Shown here: piece by piece, positions 9,821 through 19,072 of the stretch
How the letters are laid out: every line of letters begins with the position of its first letter
How positions within the stretch are numbered: position 1 is the stretch's first letter
Assembly (NCBI RefSeq): GCF_017356245.1
Contig: NZ_JAFMZZ010000001.1
Span: 1,755,698-1,819,697 of the forward strand
Source of the DNA: Bordetella petrii
GTDB lineage: Bacteria; Pseudomonadota; Gammaproteobacteria; Burkholderiales; Burkholderiaceae_B
Reading direction: 5' to 3'
DNA: 64,000 bases
Position numbers and translations under genes: made by a program
The notes under the pieces: generated by a model
Seen by the model: only the letters and a program-made list of their open reading frames with translations
What the model was told of the DNA's origin: nothing
Database searches by the model: none

Positions 9821-11293
9821 ATGCAAACACTTTCAGTGTCGACTCTTTTTTTCCGGCGCTTTTTCCTGGTCCTGATGGCCAGCGTCATGCTGGCAGGGGC
9901 CTATGGGCCCGCGCAAGCCCAGCCTTCCGCACCGCCCACGGTGGTGCTGCCCGATTTCAGCGGCATCATCGCCAAGGCCGACCCGGCCGTGGTCAACATC
10001 CGCACCACCGCCACCGTGCCAGTCCGCTCGCCCGGGGGCGGCAACGACCCCTACGAGCTGTTCCGCTGGTTCTTCGGCCCCGATTTCCAGCCGCCCGGCA
10101 TGCCGCCGCAACCGCAGCAGCCGCAGCCGCGCCAGGCTCCCGAAGAGCGCAAAGTGCCGCGCGGCGTGGGTTCGGGTTTCTTCATCTCCGATGACGGCTA
10201 CATCCTGACCAACAACCATGTGGTCTCCGACGCCGCCGACATCTACGTCACCCTGACCGACGGGCGCGAGTTCAAGGCCAAGGTCATCGGCACCGACGAA
10301 CGCACCGACGTGGCCCTGATCAAGATCGACGCCAAGGGCATGGTGGCCCTGCCGATCGGCGATCCCAAGCAGCTCAAGAAAGGGCAGTGGGTGCTGGCCA
10401 TCGGTTCGCCGTTCGGCCTGGATTCCACCGCCACCTCGGGCATCGTCAGCGCCATCGGCCGCGATACCGGCGAATACCTGCCGTTCATCCAGACCGACGT
10501 GGCCGTCAACCCGGGCAACTCGGGCGGCCCTCTGCTCAACCTGAACGGCGAAGTGGTCGGCATCAACTCGCAGATCATTTCCCGCAGCGGCGGCTTCATG
10601 GGCATTTCGCTGGCCATTCCCATCGATGAAGCCATGCGCGTGGCCGACCAGCTGCGCGCCAGCGGCAAGGTTACGCGTGGCCGCATCGGGGTGCAGATCA
10701 GCGAAGTCGGCAAGGACGTGGCCGAGGCCATCGGCCTGCCCAAGGCCGAAGGTGCGCTGGTCAGCAACGTCGAATCCGACGGCCCGGCCGACGACGCCGG
10801 CGTCAAGCCGGGCGACGTGATCACCTCGTTCCATGGCGAATCCATCAAGCGCTGGTCCGACCTGCCGCGCATCGTCGGCGAAACCAAGCCGGGCACCCGC
10901 ACCGAAATGGAAGTGTGGCGCCGCGGCAAGACGGTGACCCTGTCGGTCAAGGTGGGCGAGCTCACCAACACCGCGGCGGCCTCGTCCGACAAGGCCCCGG
11001 CCGAACCCGAGCACGCCGGCAATGCGCTGGGGCTGCGCGTGGTCGACGTGCCGGCCGATGTGCAGCGCAAGCTGGGCATCAAGGGCGGGGTGCAGGTGCG
11101 CGCGGCCGACGGCGTGGCCGGCGCGGCCGGCCTGCAGCCGGGCGATATCGTGCTCGCGGTCAACAACACCGACGTGACCGGCGCCGAGCAGTTCAACAAG
11201 CTGGTCGACAAGCTGCCCAAGGGCAAGGCGGCCGGCCTGCTGGTGCGCCGCGGCGACCAGACGCAGTGGGTGGCGGTGGAGCCCGGGAAGTAG
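9821..11293 (+). CDS. mucD: Do-like periplasmic serine protease MucD/DegP
   Basis: 490 residues with a signal peptide (cleavage near AQA, residues 31-33). The trypsin-like catalytic triad is H133 (TNNHVV), D163 (RTDVAL) and S234 (NPGNSGGP). Two PDZ domains follow, at roughly 270-360 and 395-480. A proline/glutamine-rich loop (about residues 90-110) lies before the protease core, corresponding to the flexible LA loop. It degrades or chaperones misfolded envelope proteins, and closes the sigma-E operon. ATG 9821 is preferred to an upstream in-frame TTG because GGAG stands 8-10 bases before it. Confidence 0.94.
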   Translation: MQTLSVSTLFFRRFFLVLMASVMLAGAYGPAQAQPSAPPTVVLPDFSGIIAKADPAVVNIRTTATVPVRSPGGGNDPYELFRWFFGPDFQPPGMPPQPQQPQPRQAPEERKVPRGVGSGFFISDDGYILTNNHVVSDAADIYVTLTDGREFKAKVIGTDERTDVALIKIDAKGMVALPIGDPKQLKKGQWVLAIGSPFGLDSTATSGIVSAIGRDTGEYLPFIQTDVAVNPGNSGGPLLNLNGEVVGINSQIISRSGGFMGISLAIPIDEAMRVADQLRASGKVTRGRIGVQISEVGKDVAEAIGLPKAEGALVSNVESDGPADDAGVKPGDVITSFHGESIKRWSDLPRIVGETKPGTRTEMEVWRRGKTVTLSVKVGELTNTAAASSDKAPAEPEHAGNALGLRVVDVPADVQRKLGIKGGVQVRAADGVAGAAGLQPGDIVLAVNNTDVTGAEQFNKLVDKLPKGKAAGLLVRRGDQTQWVAVEPGK

Positions 11294-11357
11294 TCCCACC
11301 CCCGAAGCGCTGCGCGCTTTCCACCTCGCGGCTGGCAGGCCGCTCGGATTCGCCAGG

Positions 11358-11387
11358 CATAGAACAGTCCTCAAGGGCTGTTCTATG
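11358..11387. repeat. Strong hairpin downstream of mucD
   Basis: CATAGAACAG at 11358-11367 pairs with CTGTTCTATG at 11378-11387; with an inner G.U and two GC pairs the stem reaches 13 bp around a TCAA tetraloop. No T run follows, so it is not a standard intrinsic terminator. It could stabilise the mucD message or be an intergenic repeat. Confidence 0.6.
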
Positions 11388-11423
11388 TCCGGGCTCATCC
11401 CCCTCAAGGGGGGCGACGCTGGC

Positions 11424-11447
11424 GGCACCTGCGGAGCCTGACACCTG
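11424..11447 (+). repeat. Palindromic intergenic repeat, copy A (partial)
   Basis: GGCACCTGCGGAGCC followed by TGACACCTG matches the central part and one arm of the repeat seen in full at 56778-56807. Only one GTGTC-type arm is present. It contains the GGCAC-CT-GCGGAG core that the IS110 element at 37140 targets. It lies in the 355-bp gap between mucD and lepA (11294-11648), which otherwise holds the hairpin at 11358 and the lepA leader. Confidence 0.55.
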
Positions 11448-11530
11448 CCAAAACCCCGCCTGGGCGGACACGTGCAGCCCAGGGGAAAACACGGTGAGGC
11501 AGGCGGGCGACGTTATGTGGCGCGAACCCG

Positions 11531-11582
11531 TATAAAATAGCCAGTTGCCGCAAAAGGGGGCGCGATGCGCCCCCTCGTTTTT
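11531..11582 (+). promoter_or_regulatory. lepA promoter -10 with terminator-like leader hairpin
   Basis: TATAAAAT at 11531-11538 is a good -10 element. It is followed at 11556-11574 by an 8-bp GC hairpin (GGGGGCGC, loop GAT, GCGCCCCC) and then TCGTTTTT at 11575-11582, the shape of an intrinsic terminator. The hairpin would sit within the first 45 nt of the lepA transcript, so it may attenuate lepA, or it may end transcription coming from mucD. No clear -35 hexamer was seen. Confidence 0.5.
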
Positions 11583-11648
11583 GGCCTGTCGCCGTGGCGC
11601 CGCTCGCGCCTGTGTCCGCGCGTGTTTTGTCCCTAATAAACCCACCTT

Positions 11649-13442
11649 ATGCAGCATATCCGCAATTTCTCCATCATCGCCCACATCGATCACGGCAAAT
11701 CGACCTTGGCCGACCGCCTGATCCAGCGTTGCGGCGGGTTGGCGGCGCGCGAAATGTCCGCCCAGGTGCTGGACTCCATGGAAATCGAGCGCGAACGGGG
11801 CATCACCATCAAGGCCCAGACCGCCGCGCTGCAATACCTGGCCCAGGACGGCAAGACCTACAACCTGAATCTCATCGACACCCCGGGGCACGTCGACTTC
11901 TCGTATGAAGTCAGCCGTTCGCTGTCCGCCTGCGAAGGCGCCCTGCTGGTGGTCGATGCCTCGCAGGGCGTCGAGGCCCAGACGGTGGCCAACTGCTATA
12001 CCGCCATCGAGCTGGGCGTCGAAGTGCTGCCGGTGCTCAACAAGATGGACCTGCCGCAGGCCGATCCCGACGCCGCGCGCCAGGAAGTCGAAGATGTCAT
12101 CGGCATCGACGCCTCGCACGCCGTGCTGGCCAGCGCCAAGACGGGCATGGGCATCGACGAGATCCTGGAAACCATCGTGGCCCGCGTGCCCGCGCCCCAG
12201 GGCAAGCCCGACGGCGCGCTGCAGGCCCTGATCATCGATTCGTGGTTCGACAACTACGTCGGCGTGGTGATGCTGGTGCGCATCATCAATGGCGTGCTGC
12301 GGCCCAAAGACAAGATCCTGCTGATGGCCTCGGGCGCCACCCACCTGTGCGAACAGGTCGGCGTGTTCACGCCCAAGTCGCAGCCGCGCAGCGAGCTGTC
12401 GGCGGGCGAGGTCGGCTTCATCATCGCCGGCATCAAAGAACTGGCCAATGCCAAGGTGGGCGACACCATCACCCTGGCCGGCAAGCCGGCCGATGCGCCG
12501 CTGCCGGGCTTCAAGGAAGTCAAGCCGCAGGTGTTCGCCGGCCTGTACCCGGTCGAAAGCTCCGAATACGACCAGCTGCGCGATTCGCTCGAAAAGCTCA
12601 AGCTCAACGACGCCGCGCTGATGTTCGAGCCCGAGGTTTCGCAGGCCCTGGGCTTCGGATTCCGCTGTGGTTTCCTGGGCCTGCTGCACATGGAAATCGT
12701 GCAAGAGCGCCTGGAACGCGAATTCGACATGGACATCATCACCACCGCGCCGTCGGTGGTGTACGAGGTCGAGCAGCGCGACGGCAGCATCGAAACCATC
12801 GACAGCCCTGCGCGCATGCCCGAAGTGGGCAAGATCACCGACATCCGCGAGCCCATCGTCAAGGTCACGCTGTTCATGCCTCAGGAATACGTGGGGCCGG
12901 TCATGACGCTGTGCAACAACAAGCGCGGCATCCAGATCAACATGAGCTACCACGGGCGCCAGGTGCACCTGACCTACGAGATACCGCTGGCCGAAATCGT
13001 GCTCGACTTCTTCGACAAGCTCAAGTCGGTGTCGCGCGGCTATGCCTCGATGGACTACGAATTCCTGGAATACCGTTCGGCCGACGTGGTGAAGGTCGAC
13101 CTGCTCATCAACGGCGACCGGGTCGATGCGCTGGCCATGATCGTGCACCGGGCCAATGCCCGCTACCGCGCCCGCGACGTGGTCACGCGCATGCGCGGCC
13201 TGATCCCGCGCCAGATGTTCGATGTGGCCATCCAGGCCGCCATCGGCGCCGAAGTCATCGCGCGCGAGAACGTCAAGGCGCTGCGCAAGAATGTGCTGGC
13301 CAAGTGCTACGGCGGCGACATCACCCGCAAGAAAAAACTGCTTGAAAAGCAGAAGGCCGGCAAGAAACGCATGAAGCAGGTAGGCAGCGTGGAAATTCCG
13401 CAGGAAGCATTCCTGGCCATTCTGCAAGTAGAAGACAAGTAG
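11649..13442 (+). CDS. lepA: Elongation factor 4 (LepA)
   Basis: 597 residues, the normal length. The N-terminal GTPase has AHIDHGKST (residues 11-19), DTPGHVD and NKMDLP. The LepA-specific C-terminus ends in the basic [17 protein letters not shown] helix. EF4 is a ribosome-associated translational GTPase that back-translocates or remodels stalled ribosomes. It heads the lepA-lepB-rnc-era-recO set, with only 19 bp to lepB. Confidence 0.97.
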   Translation: MQHIRNFSIIAHIDHGKSTLADRLIQRCGGLAAREMSAQVLDSMEIERERGITIKAQTAALQYLAQDGKTYNLNLIDTPGHVDFSYEVSRSLSACEGALLVVDASQGVEAQTVANCYTAIELGVEVLPVLNKMDLPQADPDAARQEVEDVIGIDASHAVLASAKTGMGIDEILETIVARVPAPQGKPDGALQALIIDSWFDNYVGVVMLVRIINGVLRPKDKILLMASGATHLCEQVGVFTPKSQPRSELSAGEVGFIIAGIKELANAKVGDTITLAGKPADAPLPGFKEVKPQVFAGLYPVESSEYDQLRDSLEKLKLNDAALMFEPEVSQALGFGFRCGFLGLLHMEIVQERLEREFDMDIITTAPSVVYEVEQRDGSIETIDSPARMPEVGKITDIREPIVKVTLFMPQEYVGPVMTLCNNKRGIQINMSYHGRQVHLTYEIPLAEIVLDFFDKLKSVSRGYASMDYEFLEYRSADVVKVDLLINGDRVDALAMIVHRANARYRARDVVTRMRGLIPRQMFDVAIQAAIGAEVIARENVKALRKNVLAKCYGGDITRKKKLLEKQKAGKKRMKQVGSVEIPQEAFLAILQVEDK

Positions 13443-13461
13443 CGATAAAAAGGCGTTTTAC

Positions 13462-14346
13462 ATGAGCTGGAACTTTGCACTGATACTTTTCGTGCTGCTG
13501 GTGGTAACCGGCATCATCTGGGTGCTCGACGTGGCCATGCTGCGCCGCCGCCGTGCGCAGCTCGCGCAGGCGGCGGCCGACGGCGTCGATACCACGTACG
13601 CCTCCGATCCCCAGGAAGCCGCGCGCCTGCGCCAGGAGGCGGCCGCGGCGGCCGGGCGCATCCCGTGGTGGGTGGAATACGCTGTCAGCTTCTTTCCGGT
13701 GATTCTGTTCGTGTTCGTGCTGCGCTCTTTCGTGGTCGAGCCGTTCCGCATTCCGTCGGGCTCGATGCTGCCCACCCTGCAGTCGGGCGACCTGATCCTG
13801 GTTAACAAGTACAGCTATGGCATCCGCCTGCCCATCGTCGACAAGAAAATCATCGACATCGGCTCACCGCAACGCGGCGACGTGGTGGTGTTCCGCTATC
13901 CGGTGGACCCGACCGTCGACTACATCAAGCGCATTGTCGGGCTGCCGGGCGACGAGGTCGCCTACGTCGATAAAAAGCTCTATGTGAACGGCCAATTGGT
14001 GCCGCACCAGCGCGACGGCGAGTATTTCGAGCCCGACCGGGTGTCGTACATTGCCCAATATAAAGAGAAATTGGGCGAAGTTAACCACGATATCCTGCTT
14101 GATGAAGGCAAATCGCAGATTTACGGGCCCATCTGGAAGTTTCCGGGGCTGAGCAACTGCGAGTACGCCCGTAATGGAGTACGCTGCAAAGTACCCGAAG
14201 GCCATTATTTCGCCATGGGCGACAACCGGGACAATAGCGCCGACAGCCGCTACTGGGGGTTCGTCCCTGACGCTAATATCGTCGGGAAGGCATTCTTCAT
14301 CTGGATGAACTTCAGCGATCTCAGCCGTATCGGCAGCTTTAACTGA
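13462..14346 (+). CDS. lepB: Signal peptidase I
   Basis: 294 residues. Two membrane segments lie at about residues 4-24 and 72-90. The catalytic Ser101 is in IPSGSMLPT and the general base Lys156 in [12 protein letters not shown]; the conserved [14 protein letters not shown] box is near the C-terminus. It removes signal peptides from exported proteins at the outer face of the inner membrane. It is immediately followed by rnc with one base between stop and start. Confidence 0.97.
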   Translation: MSWNFALILFVLLVVTGIIWVLDVAMLRRRRAQLAQAAADGVDTTYASDPQEAARLRQEAAAAAGRIPWWVEYAVSFFPVILFVFVLRSFVVEPFRIPSGSMLPTLQSGDLILVNKYSYGIRLPIVDKKIIDIGSPQRGDVVVFRYPVDPTVDYIKRIVGLPGDEVAYVDKKLYVNGQLVPHQRDGEYFEPDRVSYIAQYKEKLGEVNHDILLDEGKSQIYGPIWKFPGLSNCEYARNGVRCKVPEGHYFAMGDNRDNSADSRYWGFVPDANIVGKAFFIWMNFSDLSRIGSFN

Positions 14347-14347
14347 C

Positions 14348-15106
14348 ATGTCCCTCGCCACGCTGGAAGCCCGCCTGGACCACCGCTTCGGTAACGCCGC
14401 CCTGCTCGAGCAGGCGCTGACGCACCGCAGCCACAGCGCTCGCCACAACGAGCGCCTTGAGTTCCTGGGCGATTCCGTGCTGAATTTCGTCGTGGCGGCC
14501 ATGCTCTTCGAACGCTTTCCCAAACTCGACGAAGGCGACCTGTCGCGCCTGCGGGCCAACCTGGTCAAGCAGGCCTCGCTGGCAGACATCGGCCAGCGGC
14601 TCGAGCTGTCGCAGTACCTGCGGCTGGGCGAGGGCGAACTCAAGAGCGGGGGCTTTCGCCGCCCGTCCATCCTGGCCGACGCGGTCGAGGCCATTTTCGG
14701 GGCGGCGTTCCTGGATGGCGGCTTCGACACGGCGCGCAAGGTAATCGTGCGGCAATACCAGCCGGTATTGGCCAGCGTCGATCCCAAGACGCTGGGCAAA
14801 GATGCCAAGACGCTGCTGCAGGAATTCCTGCAGGGGCGCAAGCTGGCCCTGCCGCTGTACACCGTGGTGGCCACGCACGGCGCGGCCCACAGCCAGCAGT
14901 TCGAGGTCGAATGCGCCATTCCGGCGCTCGAGATCAAAGTCGTGGCGCCCGGCGCCAGCCGGCGTGCCGCTGAACAATCGGCCGCCAAGCTGGCGCTCGA
15001 GGCCGCGCAGGCGGCCAGCCCCGCGCGCGCCGCGCGCAAGCCGGGCAAGGCCCGCAAGGCCGCGCAATTGTCACTGCCCGTGGCAGTGGCCCAAGAGGTC
15101 AAATGA
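14348..15106 (+). CDS. rnc: Ribonuclease III
   Basis: 252 residues. The signature [11 protein letters not shown] (residues 35-45) supplies the Mg-binding Glu38 and Asp42, and the second acidic cluster is in [16 protein letters not shown] dsRNA-binding domain follows ([10 protein letters not shown] ... [16 protein letters not shown]), with an Ala/Lys-rich tail about 30 residues long. It processes rRNA precursors and double-stranded RNA. The stop overlaps the era start (ATGA), as in most proteobacteria. Confidence 0.97.
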   Translation: MSLATLEARLDHRFGNAALLEQALTHRSHSARHNERLEFLGDSVLNFVVAAMLFERFPKLDEGDLSRLRANLVKQASLADIGQRLELSQYLRLGEGELKSGGFRRPSILADAVEAIFGAAFLDGGFDTARKVIVRQYQPVLASVDPKTLGKDAKTLLQEFLQGRKLALPLYTVVATHGAAHSQQFEVECAIPALEIKVVAPGASRRAAEQSAAKLALEAAQAASPARAARKPGKARKAAQLSLPVAVAQEVK

Positions 15107-15993
15107 GCGAATCCCCTTTCCGAACCGGCTTCATTGCCGTGGTCGGGCGCCCCAATGTGGGCAAATCCACCCTGACCAACGCCTTGATCGGCTCGAAGAT
15201 CTCCATCGTTTCGCGCAAGGCGCAGACGACGCGGCACCGCATCCATGGCGTGCTTACCCGCGAACGCGAGCAGTTTGTATTTGTCGACACCCCGGGGTTC
15301 CAGACGCGCCACGGCGGCGCCATGAACCGCATGATGAACCGCGTGGTCACCCAGGCCCTGGCCGAGGTCGACGTGGTGGTGCACGTGGTCGAGGCGGGCA
15401 AATGGACCGACGGCGATGCCAAGCTGCTGCCCCTGCTGCCCGATGCGAAGCGCACCATTCTGGTGGTCAGCAAGATCGACGCCGTGAAGCGGCGCGACGA
15501 CCTGTACGCCTTCGTGTCCAGGATCGTGGCGCAGCACCCCTACGATGCCGTGGTGCCGGTCAGCGCCCTGAAGTCGCAGCAGCTCGACCAGTTGCTGGAT
15601 GAAATTGCCGCGCGCCTGCCCGAAGGCGAGCCGCTGTTCGAGGAAGACACGCTTACCGACCGGCCGATGCGCTTTATTGCCGCCGAGCTGCTGCGCGAGA
15701 AAATCTTCCGCCTGGTCGGCGACGAACTGCCCTATGGCTGCACTGTCGTCATCGAGCAATGGGAAGAAACCGACAAGGGCTTGCGCGTGGCGGCCTGCGT
15801 GGTGGTCGAGCGCGACAGCCATCGCCCCATTCTGCTGGGAGCCGGCGGCGTGCACATGAAGCGCATCGCCACCGAGGCGCGCCAGGACATCGCCAAACTG
15901 GTCGACAAGCCCGTGCATCTCGAGGTGTACATCAAGGTGCGCAAGGGCTGGTCCGACCGCGAAAGCGCGCTGCGCGACCTGGGCTATGAGTAG
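15103..15993 (+). CDS. era: GTPase Era
   Basis: 296 residues. The P-loop GRPNVGKST is at 15-23, DTPGFQ is the G3 motif, and SKID the G4 motif. The C-terminal KH domain contains [18 protein letters not shown]. Era binds the 3' end of 16S rRNA and acts in 30S maturation. It overlaps both rnc and recO, so the three are translationally linked. Confidence 0.97.
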   Translation: MSESPFRTGFIAVVGRPNVGKSTLTNALIGSKISIVSRKAQTTRHRIHGVLTREREQFVFVDTPGFQTRHGGAMNRMMNRVVTQALAEVDVVVHVVEAGKWTDGDAKLLPLLPDAKRTILVVSKIDAVKRRDDLYAFVSRIVAQHPYDAVVPVSALKSQQLDQLLDEIAARLPEGEPLFEEDTLTDRPMRFIAAELLREKIFRLVGDELPYGCTVVIEQWEETDKGLRVAACVVVERDSHRPILLGAGGVHMKRIATEARQDIAKLVDKPVHLEVYIKVRKGWSDRESALRDLGYE

Positions 15994-16573
15994 AAGGGCG
16001 CACCGCGTCCAGGACTGTGCCGCCTATATGCTCCACGCCACCGCGTGGCGCGAAACTTCATTGATCGTTCAGAGCTTTTCCCGCGAGCACGGTTGCGTGG
16101 CGCTGGTGGCCAAGGGCGCCAAGCGCCCCTATTCGGTGCTGCGGCCCGTGCTGTCGGCGTTCCAGCCCCTGCTGCTGTCCTGGAGCGGCGCCGGCGAAGT
16201 CAAGACACTGACCCGGGCCGAAGTGGCCGGCCTGCGGCCGCTGGCCGGCGCGGCCCTGATGTCGGCCTGGTACATGAACGAATTGCTGCTGCGCCTGCTG
16301 CCGCGCGAAGACGCGCACCCCGCGCTGTTCGACGCCTACGACACGGCGCTGCAGCAGCTGGCGGGCGGCACCCGGGCCGCCGGGGCGCTGCGCCGCTTCG
16401 AGTGGACATTGCTGCGCGAAACCGGCTATGGCATCGACCAGGAAGCGCCGGATTTCGATGACCCGGCCATCGAGCCCGCCTTGCGGCGCGACCTGCGCGA
16501 GCGCCTGGCCGCCAACCTGGCGGGACGCCCGCTGGCCACCCGGCGGGTGCTGCTGGACTTGCAGAAACTGTAG
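15986..16573 (+). CDS. recO: DNA repair protein RecO (short form)
   Basis: 195 residues; RecO proteins are usually about 230-250. The N-terminal OB-fold (VQDCAAYMLHATAWRETSLIVQSFSREHG) and the following helices are normal up to FEWTLLRETGYGID. There the segment that normally continues for some 40 residues is missing, and the sequence goes straight to a RecO-like C-terminal helix (RRDLRERLAANLAGRPLATRRVLLDLQKL). The frame is open throughout. RecO loads RecA with RecR in RecF-pathway repair. The start overlaps era by eight bases. Confidence 0.85.
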   Translation: MSRRAHRVQDCAAYMLHATAWRETSLIVQSFSREHGCVALVAKGAKRPYSVLRPVLSAFQPLLLSWSGAGEVKTLTRAEVAGLRPLAGAALMSAWYMNELLLRLLPREDAHPALFDAYDTALQQLAGGTRAAGALRRFEWTLLRETGYGIDQEAPDFDDPAIEPALRRDLRERLAANLAGRPLATRRVLLDLQKL

Positions 16574-16586
16574 CCGGCGCGCCGGC

Positions 16587-17255
16587 TCAGGGCGTTTTCG
16601 ACAGGGCCGGCACCCATTGCAGTTGCCAGCCGTCCCGGATCTTGTAGACATCCAGCGTTACATAATTGCCCGAGCCCGCGGTAACCAGCGTGACCGCCAG
16701 TTCGGGCTGCCCGTCGCCATCCATGTCTTTGAGTTCCGCTTGGCGCAGCTCGCCGTCGCGCGGGCGGATCAGGCCGTCGGCATAGTCGCCGGCCGACAGA
16801 TCGCGGTACAGGCGCACGCTGTAAGTGCCGATGGAAGCAGGTTCTCCGGGCTCTTGCGCCACCACCAGCGCCGCCGGCGCCGCCGCCAGGGGCACGACGA
16901 TGGGCGCCGGGGCGGCGGCATCGGCCGGGCTGGGCGAGCCGGCCCACTCGACCACGCTGGCGCGGCTGCTGCGGCGATCGACCAGGCACAGCATGGTTAC
17001 CGCCGCGCCCTGCATGTGCGCCTGGGTGGCGCGGCCGCGGATCAGCAGGGCGGTCTGGCCGGACGGGTCGTCGAACTGCATGGGGGTGCCGACCTGCTCG
17101 GTCTGCGCCAGCCCGGACGCCTGGGCGCACAGGCGCAGCGCCTTGTCTTCTTGCTGCTGCCAGGCGGCGGGCGAGCTGGCTTGCGCGGCGGGCAGGGCGA
17201 GCAGGGCGGTGACGGAGAAACAGATCAGGGCAGGGCGGCAGGGAGAAAGCGGCAT
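16587..17255 (-). CDS. Putative periplasmic lysozyme inhibitor (PliI-like)
   Basis: 222 residues from ATG 17255, which places a clean signal peptide (ALICFSVTALLALPAAQA) at the N-terminus; longer in-frame starts would bury it. The C-terminal ~85 residues read YSVRLYRDL, RDGELRQAELKDMDGDGQPEL and SGNYVTLDVYKI. This resembles the PliI family of periplasmic inhibitors of invertebrate-type lysozyme, including an SG-x-Y element like the reactive loop. The middle is Ala/Pro-rich. The gene is convergent with recO. The family call rests on motif resemblance only. Confidence 0.6.
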   Translation of the reverse strand: MPLSPCRPALICFSVTALLALPAAQASSPAAWQQQEDKALRLCAQASGLAQTEQVGTPMQFDDPSGQTALLIRGRATQAHMQGAAVTMLCLVDRRSSRASVVEWAGSPSPADAAAPAPIVVPLAAAPAALVVAQEPGEPASIGTYSVRLYRDLSAGDYADGLIRPRDGELRQAELKDMDGDGQPELAVTLVTAGSGNYVTLDVYKIRDGWQLQWVPALSKTP

Positions 17256-17348
17256 GCGGGCCTCTGGTCGGGGGAAAGGGATATCCTGTCGTGTAGCACG
17301 CGCCATGCCATGGTGTCCACGCCGCCCGGCACCGATAGACGCCAGGCG

Positions 17349-17373
17349 AAAAAAGGCCCGCACATGGCGGGCC
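17349..17373 (-). terminator. Intrinsic terminator of the BI-1 family gene
   Basis: On the minus strand GGCCCGC and GCGGGCC (17367-17373 and 17355-17361) form a 7-bp stem with a 5-nt loop, followed by six T residues. It lies about 23 bp after the stop of the gene ending at 17396 and before the PliI-like gene. Confidence 0.8.
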
Positions 17374-17395
17374 CCAGGATGCCGACGGATACGGG

Positions 17396-18106
17396 TTATT
17401 CGCGATTGCCGCCGAAGATGCCCAGCAGCATCAGCAGGTTCGAGAAGACGTTGTACACATCCAGGTAGATGGCCAGGGTGGCGGACACGTAGTTGGTTTC
17501 ACCGCCGTTGACCACGCGCTGCAGGTCGACCAGCATGAAGGCCGAGAAAATGACCACCGCCAGCACCGAGATGGTGAGCATCAGGGCGGGCATCTGCAGG
17601 AAGATGTTGGCCAGCGCCGCCAGCAGGATGACCACCGCGCCGGTGAACAGCCATTTCTGCATGCTGGACAGGTCGCGCTTGATGGTGGTGGCCAGCGTGG
17701 CCATGGTGCCGAACACCACGGCGGTGCCGCCGAAGGCCGTCATGACCAGCTGCGCGCCGTTGCCCATGCCGAGCACGAAGCCCAGCAGGCGCGACAGCAT
17801 GATGCCCATGAAGAAGGTGAATGCCAGCAGCAGCGTCACGCCCAGCGAGCTGTTCTTGTTTTTCTCGATGGCGAACATCAGGCCGAAGGCGCCCACCAGG
17901 AAGACGATGGCCGACAGCCCGGGGCTGGCCATCATGATCTGGTTCACGCCGGTGTACAGGCCCACCGCGGCACCCAGCACGGTGGGGATGAGCGACAGCG
18001 CCAGCAGCCAGTACGTATTGCGCAGCACCTTGTTGCGGACGACTTCGCCCGGCGCGCCGGCATAGCTGCCGGAGCGGTTGAAGGGGGAAGGACGGTATTC
18101 GTTCAT
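17396..18106 (-). CDS. Bax inhibitor-1/YccA family membrane protein
   Basis: 236 residues with seven predicted hydrophobic helices (for example YWLLALSLIPTVLGAAVGLY and LVDLQRVVNGGETNYVSATLAIYLDVYNVF). The last helices hold the conserved D...NGGE...YLD.YN.F pattern of the BI-1 family. Members act in the inner membrane, and YccA relatives modulate FtsH; some family members leak calcium. The function here is inferred from the family only. It has its own terminator. Confidence 0.88.
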   Translation of the reverse strand: MNEYRPSPFNRSGSYAGAPGEVVRNKVLRNTYWLLALSLIPTVLGAAVGLYTGVNQIMMASPGLSAIVFLVGAFGLMFAIEKNKNSSLGVTLLLAFTFFMGIMLSRLLGFVLGMGNGAQLVMTAFGGTAVVFGTMATLATTIKRDLSSMQKWLFTGAVVILLAALANIFLQMPALMLTISVLAVVIFSAFMLVDLQRVVNGGETNYVSATLAIYLDVYNVFSNLLMLLGIFGGNRE

Positions 18107-18220
18107 GGACGGCTCCTGATTGCGGCAAAAGGGGATTGCCCAATGGGGTTAGATGGGTAGGATACCTTACAGTTCCCTGAAAAATCCACTTGGGCGGGCC
18201 GGGGCGGGCGGGCGCCGGCT

Positions 18221-18592
18221 TCAGCCCGGGCGCACGCCGCGCACGGCGCGCTCGATCAGGGCGGGCAGTTCGGCTTCGAGGCGGGCGCGCAGGCCGGCGG
18301 CGGCGTCGTCCAGGGCGCGCTGCAAGGCCTGTTCCAGCTCGGCCTGCAGGGCGGCCCGCAGAACGGCATCGCCGGCGGCGCCCGCGGCGGTGCTCCAGGC
18401 GGCCTGGGGCAAACCCGCGCCGCCGGCGGCATCCGCCCGCGCCTCGGGGCCAGGGCGGTCGGCCACCTGGGTCAGCACGGGCAGGTCGGCGCCGTGCGCG
18501 CTGCCGGCCTGCGCGGCGCCGGAATCGGGCGCCAGCGTGGGCTCGGCCCGCTGCGTCAGGGTGGGGATGCCGGGGTCTGAATAATGGGGCAT
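18221..18592 (-). CDS. Hypothetical protein downstream of holC
   Basis: 123 residues from ATG 18592 (MPHYSDPGIPTLTQRAEPTL). The N-terminal half carries two related PTLTQ/PVLTQV stretches. The C-terminal half is an Ala/Leu/Glu-rich amphipathic helix, possibly coiled coil. It starts 17 bp after holC and lies in the same direction as pepA-holC, so it is probably co-transcribed. No family is recognised. The low-complexity composition makes the protein call less sure than its neighbours. Confidence 0.65.
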   Translation of the reverse strand: MPHYSDPGIPTLTQRAEPTLAPDSGAAQAGSAHGADLPVLTQVADRPGPEARADAAGGAGLPQAAWSTAAGAAGDAVLRAALQAELEQALQRALDDAAAGLRARLEAELPALIERAVRGVRPG

Positions 18593-18609
18593 GGGGCTCC
18601 TGGGGCGGC

Positions 18610-19056
18610 TTACGCCGTGCGGCCCGCCAGATCGTGGCTGTGAGGGGCGTGGCCGGCGGACTGGTAGCTGCGCCAGCGCTGGCGCGCCGCCTGGCGGTCG
18701 GCGGGGTCGTCGGAGACGATTTCCAGCACACGCGCAAATCCATCGTAGCCCGGCGGGCAATCGTCGTCGAGGTTGAGCAGCCAGAGCTCGCCGGCTTCGC
18801 CGCCCGCCGCGGCGGGCTGGGGAGGCGCGGCGGTAAGAATGACCGGCGTGTCGGCGGCCAGGGGGTCGGACGCCAGCACGTGCGGCACGAACGAGGTGTC
18901 GTCGAACGCCCACAGCATGCGGTCGAAGGCCGCCAGGCGCGCGCCGTCGGCGCAGTACACGACCAGCCGCTGGCCCGCCTGGTAACGCTTGCGGGCGGCC
19001 TGGCAGGCGGCCCGCAGGCGGTCGGCGGCGCCGAAGGCGAAGTCGATGCGCGTCAT
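18610..19056 (-). CDS. holC: DNA polymerase III subunit chi
   Basis: 148 residues starting [19 protein letters not shown]. The family features are visible: ACQAARKRYQAGQRLVVYC, LDRMLWAF-like (FDRMLWAFDD), FVPHVL, and the C-terminal ARQRWRSYQSAGH. Chi links the clamp-loader psi subunit to SSB at the replication fork. ATG 19056 is preferred to a TTG two codons upstream. It follows pepA by 16 bp, a pairing conserved in proteobacteria. Confidence 0.92.
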   Translation of the reverse strand: MTRIDFAFGAADRLRAACQAARKRYQAGQRLVVYCADGARLAAFDRMLWAFDDTSFVPHVLASDPLAADTPVILTAAPPQPAAAGGEAGELWLLNLDDDCPPGYDGFARVLEIVSDDPADRQAARQRWRSYQSAGHAPHSHDLAGRTA

Positions 19057-19072
19057 CGGCAAAGCCGGGCCG

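Noticed and set aside
11193..13427. 744-codon minus-strand frame across lepA
   Set aside because: Exact antisense of a certain gene, with low-complexity composition and no recognisable domain.
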